In this document: piece by piece, positions 43,860-52,963 of the stretch
Layout: the number at the start of each line of letters is the position of its first letter
How positions within the stretch are numbered: position 1 is the stretch's first letter
Assembly: GCA_937136425.1 (NCBI GenBank)
Contig: CAKZON010000110.1
Coordinates: forward strand, 62,001 to 126,000
Source of the DNA: an uncultured Crocinitomix sp.
GTDB lineage: Bacteria > Bacteroidota > Bacteroidia > Flavobacteriales_D > Crocinitomicaceae
Direction: 5' to 3'
Length of the DNA stretch: 64,000 nucleotides
The notes under the pieces: generated by a model
Seen by the model: the letters and a program-made list of their open reading frames with translations, nothing else
The model's database searches: none
What the model was told of the DNA's origin: nothing
Made by a program: the position numbers and the translations under genes

Positions 43860-45806
43860 TTACTGCTTTGTAAAAGAAGTTTGCCCTCCGTTAATTTTTA
43901 AAACATATTGACCAGGGCTTAATGCAGCAACATCAATTTTATTTGAAGATGTCAACTCTCCATTTAATACGTTACGTCCAATGGCATCATAGATAACATA
44001 TGTTCCATTTTCAAAACCATTTTTAATGATTAATTGATCTGCCGTTGGATTTGGATACACCTCAATATTAACACTGCTCTCCACAATATTTACAAGGTTA
44101 TTATTTTCCTCGGCTCCACCATCTTGGTTAATGATCCAGTTTCTTGAATCAATTGCAACACTTTCTACTTCTCCTTCAAAAGGAAATGAATGATAAGATG
44201 CTTCACCGTCAACATCTGTCAATCTCAACGTTGTATAATCACCGGCATCATCCAATACTCTAATCTCTAAATCATTTGTAAAGAAAGGTGTCACACCTTC
44301 CATTGAAACCTCTTGCTCTAATAATACGATTAACTCACCATCTACTAAAGTGTATTCAACATGATATGTAGGAAATCCTTCGCCGTAATACCATTCATTA
44401 AAAAATGCCGTAAAATCTTTACCTGTAATTGTCTCTGCAATTTCTTTAAAATCTATAGTACGCGCTGTTCCATCACCATAGGTAGATTGGTACGTTTGCA
44501 AGATCTCAAAAAACTGATCATCATTATCTATTAAAAAGCGCAATGTATGTACAATTGCGGCACCTTTATCATAAGTCAATCTTCCACTAAAGATACGTCC
44601 AACATTCAACGAATCTTCTACCCAAACTGCACCACCATTCTCACTCATTATATTGAAGTGGCGTCCTCCCATTGAACTAACTTCCTCTCCTGGATAATAT
44701 ACAGCAAGCATCAATTCTTCGGAATAAGAAGCAAATCCCTCATTTAACCATATATCCGACCAAGATGCACAAGTTACATTATCTCCAAACCATTGATGCC
44801 CTAATTCGTGCGCTGTTAAACCTGGAGTAAAATATCCTTGCGTTGTCATGGTTTGATGCTCCATACCACCGCTTAACGGTGCCATACAGTGTCCATATTT
44901 TTCATTTGCGAAAGGATAAAGTCCATAAAGATCTGAATACAGCTCTATAAAATCTACTGTTTCGTTGATATCTGCTTCAAAATAAGGTAAACAAGCCGGA
45001 TTATCATAAATGAAATTTTGAATCATAATAGGCTCTGCAGCACCATCAGGCTCTGCATAAACAGTATACTCTACATATTCAGCAACAGCAATAGAAATTA
45101 AGTAATAATCAATTGGATAATAAGTCTTCCACTCATACCTTTTTTTATCAGGAGCAACATCTACAACGGCTGTTAACAAACCATTTGATCCTGCCATATT
45201 ACTTTCATTTGTGGTTACAAAAGTATATACTGAATCTATTTTATCTGTTAAAGATTGTTTACATGGAAACCATTCATAAGCAGCGAAGGGCTCACTTAAA
45301 CTCCACGTTGCTTGATTCCCCCAAGATGGAGACGAACCATTATTCATCCCTCCATTGCCAAGTGGTCCTCCACCTGTTGGAGGGCTTCCTTCATAAATTA
45401 CTTCAATAAAAAAGTGATCTCCTTCTTCATAATCTACAGGAACAATAACTGCAGATTCATCACGACTAAATGGTATTGCAGTTGTACCATTTAATAAAAT
45501 ATCATCAATCCATAAATCATCCCATAATTCAAACAATAATGTGTCTAAAACTGGAGACAATACCTCTACGTGCATTTGAACAGCACCATCAACATAAGTA
45601 GAAGTGCGCTCTATATTTAGATCTAACTTGTAAAAATGTACGTTGTATTTTTCAGTTAAATCAATATAGTGGTCGCTCAACCGGTCAGATCTCATGTCTG
45701 AATGGTGATGCGATTTTAACCTAGAACAATCATGCCCGCTTTGAGAATGCGCCATAATTGAGCAAAATCCGAACGTTAAAGCGGATATAACTAATTTCAA
45801 TTTCAT
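43860..45806 (-). CDS. Secreted M1-family metallopeptidase, T9SS cargo
   Basis: A 648-aa exported zinc aminopeptidase. The signal peptide ends near AHSQS. The M1 domain has the GGMEH peptide-binding motif (LSGGMEHQTM) and the zinc site HELGH (333-337) with NEGFASYSEE downstream. The C-terminal 70 residues form a T9SS sorting domain (VEVYPNPTADQL, PGQYVLKI, ending TSFTKQ), although the final Lys-rich tail is one residue longer than usual. It complements the lipoprotein M1 enzyme at 37.3 kb: one acts outside the cell, the other on the envelope. Confidence 0.92.
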   Translation of the reverse strand: MKLKLVISALTFGFCSIMAHSQSGHDCSRLKSHHHSDMRSDRLSDHYIDLTEKYNVHFYKLDLNIERTSTYVDGAVQMHVEVLSPVLDTLLFELWDDLWIDDILLNGTTAIPFSRDESAVIVPVDYEEGDHFFIEVIYEGSPPTGGGPLGNGGMNNGSSPSWGNQATWSLSEPFAAYEWFPCKQSLTDKIDSVYTFVTTNESNMAGSNGLLTAVVDVAPDKKRYEWKTYYPIDYYLISIAVAEYVEYTVYAEPDGAAEPIMIQNFIYDNPACLPYFEADINETVDFIELYSDLYGLYPFANEKYGHCMAPLSGGMEHQTMTTQGYFTPGLTAHELGHQWFGDNVTCASWSDIWLNEGFASYSEELMLAVYYPGEEVSSMGGRHFNIMSENGGAVWVEDSLNVGRIFSGRLTYDKGAAIVHTLRFLIDNDDQFFEILQTYQSTYGDGTARTIDFKEIAETITGKDFTAFFNEWYYGEGFPTYHVEYTLVDGELIVLLEQEVSMEGVTPFFTNDLEIRVLDDAGDYTTLRLTDVDGEASYHSFPFEGEVESVAIDSRNWIINQDGGAEENNNLVNIVESSVNIEVYPNPTADQLIIKNGFENGTYVIYDAIGRNVLNGELTSSNKIDVAALSPGQYVLKINGGQTSFTKQ

Positions 45807-45904
45807 GGAAAGTGTTTTCTATAAAGATAAAGAAAACAAATTGATATAAAATTAAAACTGAAGACGGTTGACTAAAGAGGGCCGTTTAGTGATTTAAAGG
45901 CAGC

Positions 45905-46915
45905 TTATAAAAACCGCTCTTTTGAAATATCTAACCAAGAGAGAATAGAATTGCAAAATATATTCTCTACATCTGTTTTTGAGATATCACTCTCCTCAAT
46001 AAACTTACCAATCTCTAAATCTCCTAATGGGAAAGGATAATCTGTACCTAAACAAACCTTATTAGAACCTTGAATTTTTAAAATGTATTTCAATAAATCA
46101 ATATCATGTGTAATACAATCTGTCCAAAACTTGCCCAAATATTCTCGCGGATTTACGTTGTTATCAACAGCAACTAAGTCTGGTCGGCAATTAAACCCAT
46201 GCTCAATTCGACCTATTGTAGGAATAAACGATCCTCCAGCATGAGAAGCTAGCACTCTTAAATTTGGTAATTTTTCTAAAACTCCACCAAAAATTAATGA
46301 AGCCATTGCTCTTGATGTTTCAGCTGGCATACCCACCAACCAAGGCAACCAATATTTTTCCATGCTATCAAACCCCATCATTTCCCATGGGTGAATCATA
46401 ATTGCAATTCCTAATTCTTGACAAGCTTCAAAAATTGGAAAAAACTGTGGATCGCTTAAATTTTTATCATTGATATTAGAACCTATTTGAATTCCATCAA
46501 TTTTAAGTTCATTTTTCAATCGGTGTAATTCCTGAATAGCAAGATCTGTATCCTGCATAGGAATTGTCCCTAATCCAACATAGTTCTTTGGATAACGCAC
46601 CTGCAGATCTGCGATATGATCATTTAAAAATCGACTTAACTCTAAAGTGTCTTTACCTTTTGCCCAGTACGAAAACATAACAGGAACTGTACAAACAACC
46701 TGCACTTGCGTGTTAAACTTCTCATAATCAACCATACGCACATCAGCGTCCCAACAATTCTCTTCAATTGTTCGAAAATAGGCGTTACCTTTCATCATGT
46801 CAGCTAAGCCCGGCTTTTGCTGTTTTAACCAAATAAAATCGCCATATCCAAATTTTTCCGTCCAATTTGGCATTTCTGGCGGAAGGATATGTGTATGCAT
46901 GTCAATTTTTAACAT
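45905..46915 (-). CDS. ACMSD-like amidohydrolase (decarboxylase)
   Basis: A 336-aa metal-dependent TIM-barrel enzyme of the ACMSD group in the amidohydrolase superfamily. MHTH (His7, His9), the IMIHPWEMMG strand, LASHAGG and LGTDYPFPLG correspond to the metal and substrate sites of 2-amino-3-carboxymuconate 6-semialdehyde decarboxylase. That enzyme belongs to the kynurenine route of tryptophan breakdown. No other gene of that route is in the window, so a related decarboxylase or hydrolase activity is also possible. It is cytoplasmic and transcribed alone. Confidence 0.86.
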   Translation of the reverse strand: MLKIDMHTHILPPEMPNWTEKFGYGDFIWLKQQKPGLADMMKGNAYFRTIEENCWDADVRMVDYEKFNTQVQVVCTVPVMFSYWAKGKDTLELSRFLNDHIADLQVRYPKNYVGLGTIPMQDTDLAIQELHRLKNELKIDGIQIGSNINDKNLSDPQFFPIFEACQELGIAIMIHPWEMMGFDSMEKYWLPWLVGMPAETSRAMASLIFGGVLEKLPNLRVLASHAGGSFIPTIGRIEHGFNCRPDLVAVDNNVNPREYLGKFWTDCITHDIDLLKYILKIQGSNKVCLGTDYPFPLGDLEIGKFIEESDISKTDVENIFCNSILSWLDISKERFL

Positions 46916-46945
46916 AGACTTGTCTCAAGAAAATTAAGTGTCCTC

Positions 46946-46953
46946 CAAAGATA
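46946..46953 (-). promoter_or_regulatory. -7 promoter box of the ACMSD-like gene
   Basis: TATCTTTG on the minus strand matches TAnnTTTG and ends 30 nt before the ATG at 46915. A -33 element is not clear. Confidence 0.55.
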
Positions 46954-47019
46954 GAATTAACTTTTAGGATGCGAAGAAATCAGTAGATAAAATTTAAAAA
47001 TTCAGCGAATGCTTTTTAC

Positions 47020-47850
47020 TTATTTACGGCGGAGTTTAATAAACTTCTTCATTTTCTCATTTTCAATAACCACAGACAGATTATAATGTGCAATTTTCCA
47101 AGTTCCGTTTACTTTTTTTAAAACACCACTCCCCCGACATTCTTCCATTTGTGTAGCCAAAGATTCCTCAAACCAAGCAATACTTTGATCTTCAGAGAAA
47201 TACCAGTTACGCCAATTGGTTTTAAAGTCCCAGGTAGATTTCCGTTCAAAATATGGTTGGCAAAAATCAGAAAAAGCAGACTTTGTCCAACGTTCTCCTG
47301 GGTCTGTTCCTAAGTAAATAAAATCATCTGCCATAAAATTGAAATAGGCGTCATAGTCAAACATTGCGACATCATTATGCCATTTATTTAAGTAAACATC
47401 CATAGATGACTTATCCTCCTTTTTGGAGAAACCATCAGTAAAATCAGAACTATAAACACTTTCTATTTTTAACTCCCCTCCCCTTTTTGTTAAGCAAAAA
47501 TGATCTAATCCGCTATGAGAATAACTCCCTTCAATATAGAATTCAAAATAAACATCCACATAGGCCAAGCCACTTTCAAATTCATACACCTTTAATTGAT
47601 TAATTTCTTCAGAAAAATAATCGCTCTTAAACTTAGGACAGACTCCGAAAAACTCAGAGAGAGGTAAATCCCACACATCATTTTCTCCAACATGCTTTAC
47701 ACGACAATTGGGATGAAAATAATCGACCATATCAGTAGAATCTCCTTTATTTAATGCGCCATAAAATGACCGCATCATTTCAGTTATATTCTCTGTTGAA
47801 AAACCAATTTGAACAATTATCAACACTCCTAATAGCAACAAATACCTCAT
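47020..47850 (-). CDS. Exported protein with two NTF2/SnoaL-like domains
   Basis: A 276-aa protein. The ATG at 47850 begins a signal peptide (MRYLLLLGVLIIVQIGFS). Two successive cone-shaped domains of the NTF2/SnoaL type are suggested by MRSFYGALNKGDSTDMVDYFHPNC (about 25-130) and VAMFDYDAYFNFMADDFIYLG (about 145-265). Each ends with an aromatic strand near GELKIESVY and GTWKIAHYNL. NTF2-like domains bind small hydrophobic ligands or act as simple enzymes; no catalytic residues can be assigned. It is divergent from the M16 pair. Confidence 0.7.
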   Translation of the reverse strand: MRYLLLLGVLIIVQIGFSTENITEMMRSFYGALNKGDSTDMVDYFHPNCRVKHVGENDVWDLPLSEFFGVCPKFKSDYFSEEINQLKVYEFESGLAYVDVYFEFYIEGSYSHSGLDHFCLTKRGGELKIESVYSSDFTDGFSKKEDKSSMDVYLNKWHNDVAMFDYDAYFNFMADDFIYLGTDPGERWTKSAFSDFCQPYFERKSTWDFKTNWRNWYFSEDQSIAWFEESLATQMEECRGSGVLKKVNGTWKIAHYNLSVVIENEKMKKFIKLRRK

Positions 47851-47940
47851 ACCATTTAACTTAATTAACAACCAATTATCAAACAAATCTAAAATTATTA
47901 CAAAACATCCCTATTTTTGTTATCGATAAAATTTAAAATT

Positions 47941-49449
47941 ATGAAAATAAAATCATGGTTATTTGGTGTTGCCGGATTATTGTCAATTACAGTTTCGGCC
48001 CAAGAACGACAAAAAGTTGAATATCTTGAATACGATCTAGACAATGGTATTCACGTCATTCTACATGAAGATCACTCCACACCAATTGTTGCAGTGACTA
48101 TGATGTATAAAGTAGGTTCTAAAAACGAAAAAGTTGGAAGAACTGGATTTGCTCACTTTTTTGAACACTTGATGTTTGAAGGAACCACAAACATTGACCG
48201 ACACACATACGATAAGTTTGTTGAAGGTGCAGGTGGAGCATTAAACGCGAACACTTCACAAGACAGAACTTTTTACTATGAATTATTGCCTTCTAATCAG
48301 CTAGAGCTAGGTTTATGGCTTGAGTCTGAGCGATTGTTACATGCCAAAGTTGAAAACATTGGTATTGAAACACAGCGTGAGGTTGTAAAAGAGGAAAAAA
48401 GACAAAGAATGGACAATCAACCTTATGGTTCGTTCATGTATGAAATTTTTAGAAGAGCGTATAAAGAGCATCCATACAGATGGGTGCCTATTGGAAGCAT
48501 GGAAGATTTAGATGCTGCCGAGGAAGCTGACTACGTTAATTTTTACAGAACTTTTTACGTACCGCACAATGTAACTCTTTCAATTGCTGGTGATATTGAT
48601 GTTGCGCAAGCTAAAAAATGGATTAATTTATATTTTGCTTCTATCCCAAATGGTGAAAAATTAAACATTTACCGCGATAGAGAATTTCTTTCAGCTACCG
48701 CTTTTAATAAAAAGTATGAAGGTCAAGTTGCTGCCAAGGTTTTAACCTCTGCTAATTTTGATTCTGATTTCAGTGGAGACATGTCAACAGAAGATTTTAT
48801 CAAAAAATATTTTCCAAAAGCAAGTGAAAAACCTATCGCTGTTCCAAGACCAACAATTAAAGAAGGTTTATTAAAAGAAGAAATTAGAGATACCATTTAT
48901 GATAACATACAATTACCCGCTGTAGCAATAGCCTACAGAACGCCGGAACTAAATCATAAAGACAAGTACGCGGTAGACATGTTAACCATGCTATTGGCGC
49001 AAGGTAATAGTTCTCGTCTTGTTAAAAACGTAGTTGAAAAAGAGCAAAAAGCAGTAATGGCGGTTTCATTCCCATTCCCTTTAGAAGGCCCTGGAATAGC
49101 TATTAATTTAGCAATTGCAAATATGGGAGTTGATCCTGCTGATTTAGAAAAATCGATAGATGCTCAAGTTAAACTAATTCAAACCGAATTAATTTCTGAT
49201 CAAGAACTTCAAAAATTAAGAAACATGATTGAAAGTGATTTTGTTTCTTCAAACTCAACCATGGCGGGAATTGCTGAATCTTTAGCTGATTATTACGTAT
49301 ATCAAGGTGATACTGATTTAATCAACACAGAATTAGATCGATACATGGCAGTAACAAAAGAAGACATAAAACGCGTTGCAAACGCTTATTTTAATTCAAA
49401 TAACCGAGTAGTTCTTTACTATTTACCTAAACCAACAGAAGGGAATTAA
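47941..49449 (+). CDS. M16-family zinc protease, active subunit
   Basis: A 502-aa exported peptidase. The ATG at 47941 starts a signal peptide (ends TVSAQ). The inverted zinc motif HFFEH (residues 72-76) and downstream glutamate are present, giving an active pitrilysin-type subunit. The C-terminal half has the LEGPGIAINLAIAN and R-containing elements of the second domain. The gene is followed after 48 nt by an M16 paralogue without the zinc motif, and the two likely form a heterodimer like bacterial processing protease pairs. A TATTTTTG box near 47911 is the probable promoter. Confidence 0.92.
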   Translation: MKIKSWLFGVAGLLSITVSAQERQKVEYLEYDLDNGIHVILHEDHSTPIVAVTMMYKVGSKNEKVGRTGFAHFFEHLMFEGTTNIDRHTYDKFVEGAGGALNANTSQDRTFYYELLPSNQLELGLWLESERLLHAKVENIGIETQREVVKEEKRQRMDNQPYGSFMYEIFRRAYKEHPYRWVPIGSMEDLDAAEEADYVNFYRTFYVPHNVTLSIAGDIDVAQAKKWINLYFASIPNGEKLNIYRDREFLSATAFNKKYEGQVAAKVLTSANFDSDFSGDMSTEDFIKKYFPKASEKPIAVPRPTIKEGLLKEEIRDTIYDNIQLPAVAIAYRTPELNHKDKYAVDMLTMLLAQGNSSRLVKNVVEKEQKAVMAVSFPFPLEGPGIAINLAIANMGVDPADLEKSIDAQVKLIQTELISDQELQKLRNMIESDFVSSNSTMAGIAESLADYYVYQGDTDLINTELDRYMAVTKEDIKRVANAYFNSNNRVVLYYLPKPTEGN

Positions 49450-49497
49450 ACAATAGCATAATTCAAAAAAATCGGTTAAAAAATTAAATTATATCAA

Positions 49498-51654
49498 ATG
49501 AAAAAATTATTATTAATTCTCACAATAATCAGTCTAAGCAGTTCTGTAATTGCCCAATTAGACCGTTCGGTTGTTCCAACAGCTCAGCCTAACCCAGAAA
49601 TAAAGATTGAGATCCCTGAATCCATGACATTTTCAAATGGATTAGAGGTAATTATGGTAGAAAACCATAAACAACCTGTAGTTTCATTTCAGTTATTTGT
49701 AGATTATCCAGAAGAAATGCAAGGAGAATTAGCAGGTGTAAACAGTATTTTTGGAGAATTACTTTCTGCTGGAACTCAACGTACACCGAAAGATCAGTTT
49801 GATGAGCAAATTGATTATATCGGCGCTACTTTCTCTACAAACTCTAGAGGTTTTTATGCATCATCATTGAAAAAGCACACATCTAAATTGCTAACTTTAG
49901 TAAATGAGGTATTAATGAGTCCTGCATTTCCACAAGAGGATTTTGATAGAGTTGTTTCTCAATACGAATCTAGTTTAGCTGCTACTGCATCTGACGCAGG
50001 TACAATTTCATCCAACGTTTCTTCGGTAGTTAACTATGGTGCTAATCATCCATACGGCGAAGTAATGACGGATGTTACCTTAGCTAATATCAGTTTAGAT
50101 GATGTGAAAGCATTTCACAAAAAGTACTTTGTTCCTAACCATGCTTATTTAGTAATTGTGGGAGACATTACTAAAGATGATGTTAAACGATATGCAAGCG
50201 AATATTTTGAAACATGGCCAAAAGGTGAAGAATTAACAGCAGCAGACTATGCTGTTCCGCCAGCTAAAGGAAACAATGTATATTTTGTAAACAAACCTGG
50301 AGCAGTTCAAAGTGTTATTAACATAACGCATTCAGTTAAATTAACTCCTGGACATGAAGATGAAATTAAATTAAACCTTTTAAACCAAGTATTAGGTGGA
50401 GGAAGTTTCTCAGCACGTTTAATGTCAAATTTAAGAGAAGATAAAGCTTATACATATGGGTGCTATTCAAACTTTAATAGTGACAAACTAATTGGATCCT
50501 TTTCTGCAGGCGGAAGCTTTAGAAATGAAGTTTCTGACAGCGCTATTGTTCAAATATTAGCAGAGATTGCTAGAATTGCTGATGAGGAAGTTTTAGACAA
50601 CGAACTAGACTTAGTAAAAAAATCTATTACTGGAGCATTTGCAAGATCTTTAGAAAAACCAGAAACAATTGCAAGGTTTGCACTAAATACAATTCGCTAC
50701 AATTTACCAGCCGATTATTATGCCACTTATTTGCAAAAGCTTGAGCGCATTACAAAGCAAGACTTAATTTTAGTTGCTTCAGAATATTTATCTCCTAAAA
50801 ACATAAACATTGTAGTTGTTGGTAATGAAGATATTGCTGAAAAACTAGCCGTTTTTGACACAGATGGAAAAATAACATATAAAAATTATTATGGTCAAGA
50901 TGTTGAAAGACTGAAAGAAGTTGAAAGCGGTGTTACGGCTGAATCAATTTTCAATAATTATTATATGAAAACCATGATGGCAACTAATGAAGCTGAATTA
51001 GCAGACAAAGTTAAAGCTGCAAAACAAATTGAAACGATCTCTAAAGCAGAATTAAAAGCCTACAGCGCAACTATATACATGTACAGTGCAGAAGCCGAAA
51101 CAAACAAAACAGCTGCTTACGTCTTTATGGAAAGCCCAATGGGAAGTGGAGCTCAGCAAAAAGAATGGTTTGATGGAACTTTGGGAGGTAATGTTGCTGG
51201 CCCTATAGTTAACATGTATGAAGGTGAAGAACTTGAAGACAAGAAAAAGCCCAACTTCCCTGTAAAGCAAATCTATTATAAAGATGATGCTGACGTTACT
51301 GTTGATTTAATGGGAATTGCGAACATTGATGACGTTGAATATTATAAAATCAAAATCACAGGAAAAGAAGCAACTATTATTGAATTTTATGATGTTAAAT
51401 CGGGAATGTTAATGATTAGCGAAACCTATGGTACTAATGAAAATGACGAGCCAACTACAGCCATTATAAAATTCGATAATTACGAAGAAAACTCTGGACT
51501 TTACCTGCCTAAAAACACAACGATCAATAACGAAGGTTTATTAATTGAGTTTGAGGTTGTAAGTAGAAAAATTAGTAAAAAAGTAAAATCAAAAGCCTTC
51601 TCTGGAAACTTCAAGAAAGTTGAAAAAGTTATAGGCAAATTGATGAAAGGATAA
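49498..51654 (+). CDS. M16-family inactive subunit with C-terminal LolA-like domain
   Basis: A 718-aa exported M16 protein. The signal peptide ends near SVIAQ. The HxxEH motif is missing: the corresponding region reads NSIFGELLSAGT. The C-terminal M16 domain retains the REDKAYTYG substrate-contact motif. Residues from about 480 to the end form a separate region (KQIETISKAEL, DDVEYYKIKITGKE, IEFYDVKSGMLM) that resembles LolA-type beta-domains found on many Bacteroidota M16 proteins. Together with the upstream active subunit it should form a two-chain envelope protease. Confidence 0.9.
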   Translation: MKKLLLILTIISLSSSVIAQLDRSVVPTAQPNPEIKIEIPESMTFSNGLEVIMVENHKQPVVSFQLFVDYPEEMQGELAGVNSIFGELLSAGTQRTPKDQFDEQIDYIGATFSTNSRGFYASSLKKHTSKLLTLVNEVLMSPAFPQEDFDRVVSQYESSLAATASDAGTISSNVSSVVNYGANHPYGEVMTDVTLANISLDDVKAFHKKYFVPNHAYLVIVGDITKDDVKRYASEYFETWPKGEELTAADYAVPPAKGNNVYFVNKPGAVQSVINITHSVKLTPGHEDEIKLNLLNQVLGGGSFSARLMSNLREDKAYTYGCYSNFNSDKLIGSFSAGGSFRNEVSDSAIVQILAEIARIADEEVLDNELDLVKKSITGAFARSLEKPETIARFALNTIRYNLPADYYATYLQKLERITKQDLILVASEYLSPKNINIVVVGNEDIAEKLAVFDTDGKITYKNYYGQDVERLKEVESGVTAESIFNNYYMKTMMATNEAELADKVKAAKQIETISKAELKAYSATIYMYSAEAETNKTAAYVFMESPMGSGAQQKEWFDGTLGGNVAGPIVNMYEGEELEDKKKPNFPVKQIYYKDDADVTVDLMGIANIDDVEYYKIKITGKEATIIEFYDVKSGMLMISETYGTNENDEPTTAIIKFDNYEENSGLYLPKNTTINNEGLLIEFEVVSRKISKKVKSKAFSGNFKKVEKVIGKLMKG

Positions 51655-51660
51655 ATATCG

Positions 51661-51701
51661 CTCACTCAATAGTTTATCAAACTGTTAAATTATTGAGTGA
51701 G
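51661..51701 (+). terminator. Hairpin after the M16 operon, possible terminator
   Basis: An 11-bp stem CTCACTCAATA / TATTGAGTGAG closes over a 19-nt loop. A clear T-run is missing, so it is a weak terminator candidate or a stabilising 3' hairpin. Confidence 0.4.
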
Positions 51702-51754
51702 AGTTGTCTCTCCCCCAAATAATAGCTAAATTCGCACCAAGAATTATAGCTTGA

Positions 51755-52858
51755 ATGAAGTCTACAATATTATTCTTCTTAACATTATTCACTGTTACTA
51801 CATACGGTCAAACGGTGTTTTCAGAATCTTTTGATGAAGCAGATGATGCTATTACAGGTTCTGACGCAATTGGCCCTGCTACTTGGACAACAACTTGTCC
51901 TGGTTCTATTGCTGCTTCAGATTATTTCAAAGTCAATGCTGGAAAATTAGAAGCAAGAGACACTAATAGCCCGGCTGCAACATGGACAACAGGCGACATT
52001 GATATTAGCTCATGCACAGGGTTAGATATTTCCTTCACAATTGAAGAATTGTCTAACATGGAGGAATGTATTGATTGCGGTGGTACTGGTGCCCCATGTA
52101 TTGATTGGGTAAAACTTGAATACAATTTAGATGGCGGAGGCTGGACAGAAGTAGCTGGTGTTACCTGTGCTTTGGCAGAGTCGCCAGGAGAAATGATTCA
52201 AATCGGGGATATTCCAATGGGCGGTCCTCTTGACTTCACATCTCCATGTATAGATTTTGGCAGCACCATACAACTCAGAATTTCTTGCAAGTGTTGGGCC
52301 GGTGACGAAGTATGGCGATTTGATGACATAGTTGTATCCTGTAATGATTGTGTATTACCTGTTGAAATTATTGATTATAAAGCCGTGCAAAATTCTAACG
52401 GAATGCAAATCAATTGGACGAGCATAAACGAACGCTCTAATGATTATTTTCTATTGGAACGCTCTTATGATGGCGTGAAATATGAAACCGTAAAAAAAAT
52501 AGAAGGAGCAGGAAGTTCTTCGGATGATATTGCCTACTCGGTGACAGATAAAAAAGCGAAACTAGGCAAGGTTATTTATTACCGATTAACACAATTTGAT
52601 TTTGATGGAAAATCGAACTACACAGAAATAATTTCTGTTGAATCTAATCCAACAACGAAAATCTTTTATAGTAATAACCAACTGCACTATTCTGTGCAAG
52701 GTAAACAATTTCAACATCTACATATCTACAACTTAAACGGACAACTAGTTCATGAAGAAGTTGTAAGCGAATCAGGATCAATCCCGTGGAATAGATCAGG
52801 TTTTTTCCTGATTGAAATTCCAGAAACCAATCATCATCAAAAACTTGTAACACCCTAA
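51755..52858 (+). CDS. Secreted protein with probable T9SS-type C-terminal domain, unknown function
   Basis: A 367-aa protein with a signal peptide (ends TTYGQ). The N-terminal part (about 20-195) is a cysteine-rich beta-sandwich-like domain with ECIDCGGTG and RISCKCWAGDEVWRFDDIVVSC; such domains bind carbohydrates in related secreted proteins. A domain of the type NGMQINWTSINERSNDYFLLERS (about 205-290), often found before T9SS tails, follows. The tail has HIYNLNGQLVHEE and SGFFLIEI, but the last residues (HHQKLVTP) are atypical. A -7-like TAAATTCG lies near 51727. Confidence 0.72.
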   Translation: MKSTILFFLTLFTVTTYGQTVFSESFDEADDAITGSDAIGPATWTTTCPGSIAASDYFKVNAGKLEARDTNSPAATWTTGDIDISSCTGLDISFTIEELSNMEECIDCGGTGAPCIDWVKLEYNLDGGGWTEVAGVTCALAESPGEMIQIGDIPMGGPLDFTSPCIDFGSTIQLRISCKCWAGDEVWRFDDIVVSCNDCVLPVEIIDYKAVQNSNGMQINWTSINERSNDYFLLERSYDGVKYETVKKIEGAGSSSDDIAYSVTDKKAKLGKVIYYRLTQFDFDGKSNYTEIISVESNPTTKIFYSNNQLHYSVQGKQFQHLHIYNLNGQLVHEEVVSESGSIPWNRSGFFLIEIPETNHHQKLVTP

Positions 52859-52948
52859 TTTTCCTGCTTCAACTTTGAATATCTACTTGATCTTCAATTC
52901 AAGGGGAAATAAATTCAATAAATTCGTTTACACACGCCCTGCATTTCG

Positions 52949-52956
52949 TATCTTTG
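52949..52956 (+). promoter_or_regulatory. -7 box of dnaB, 7 nt before the ATG
   Basis: TATCTTTG, a perfect TAnnTTTG match, ends 7 nt before the dnaB ATG at 52964. A TTCG at 52923-52926 is the only -33 candidate, with a 22-nt spacer. Confidence 0.6.
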
Positions 52957-52963
52957 TGTAAGA

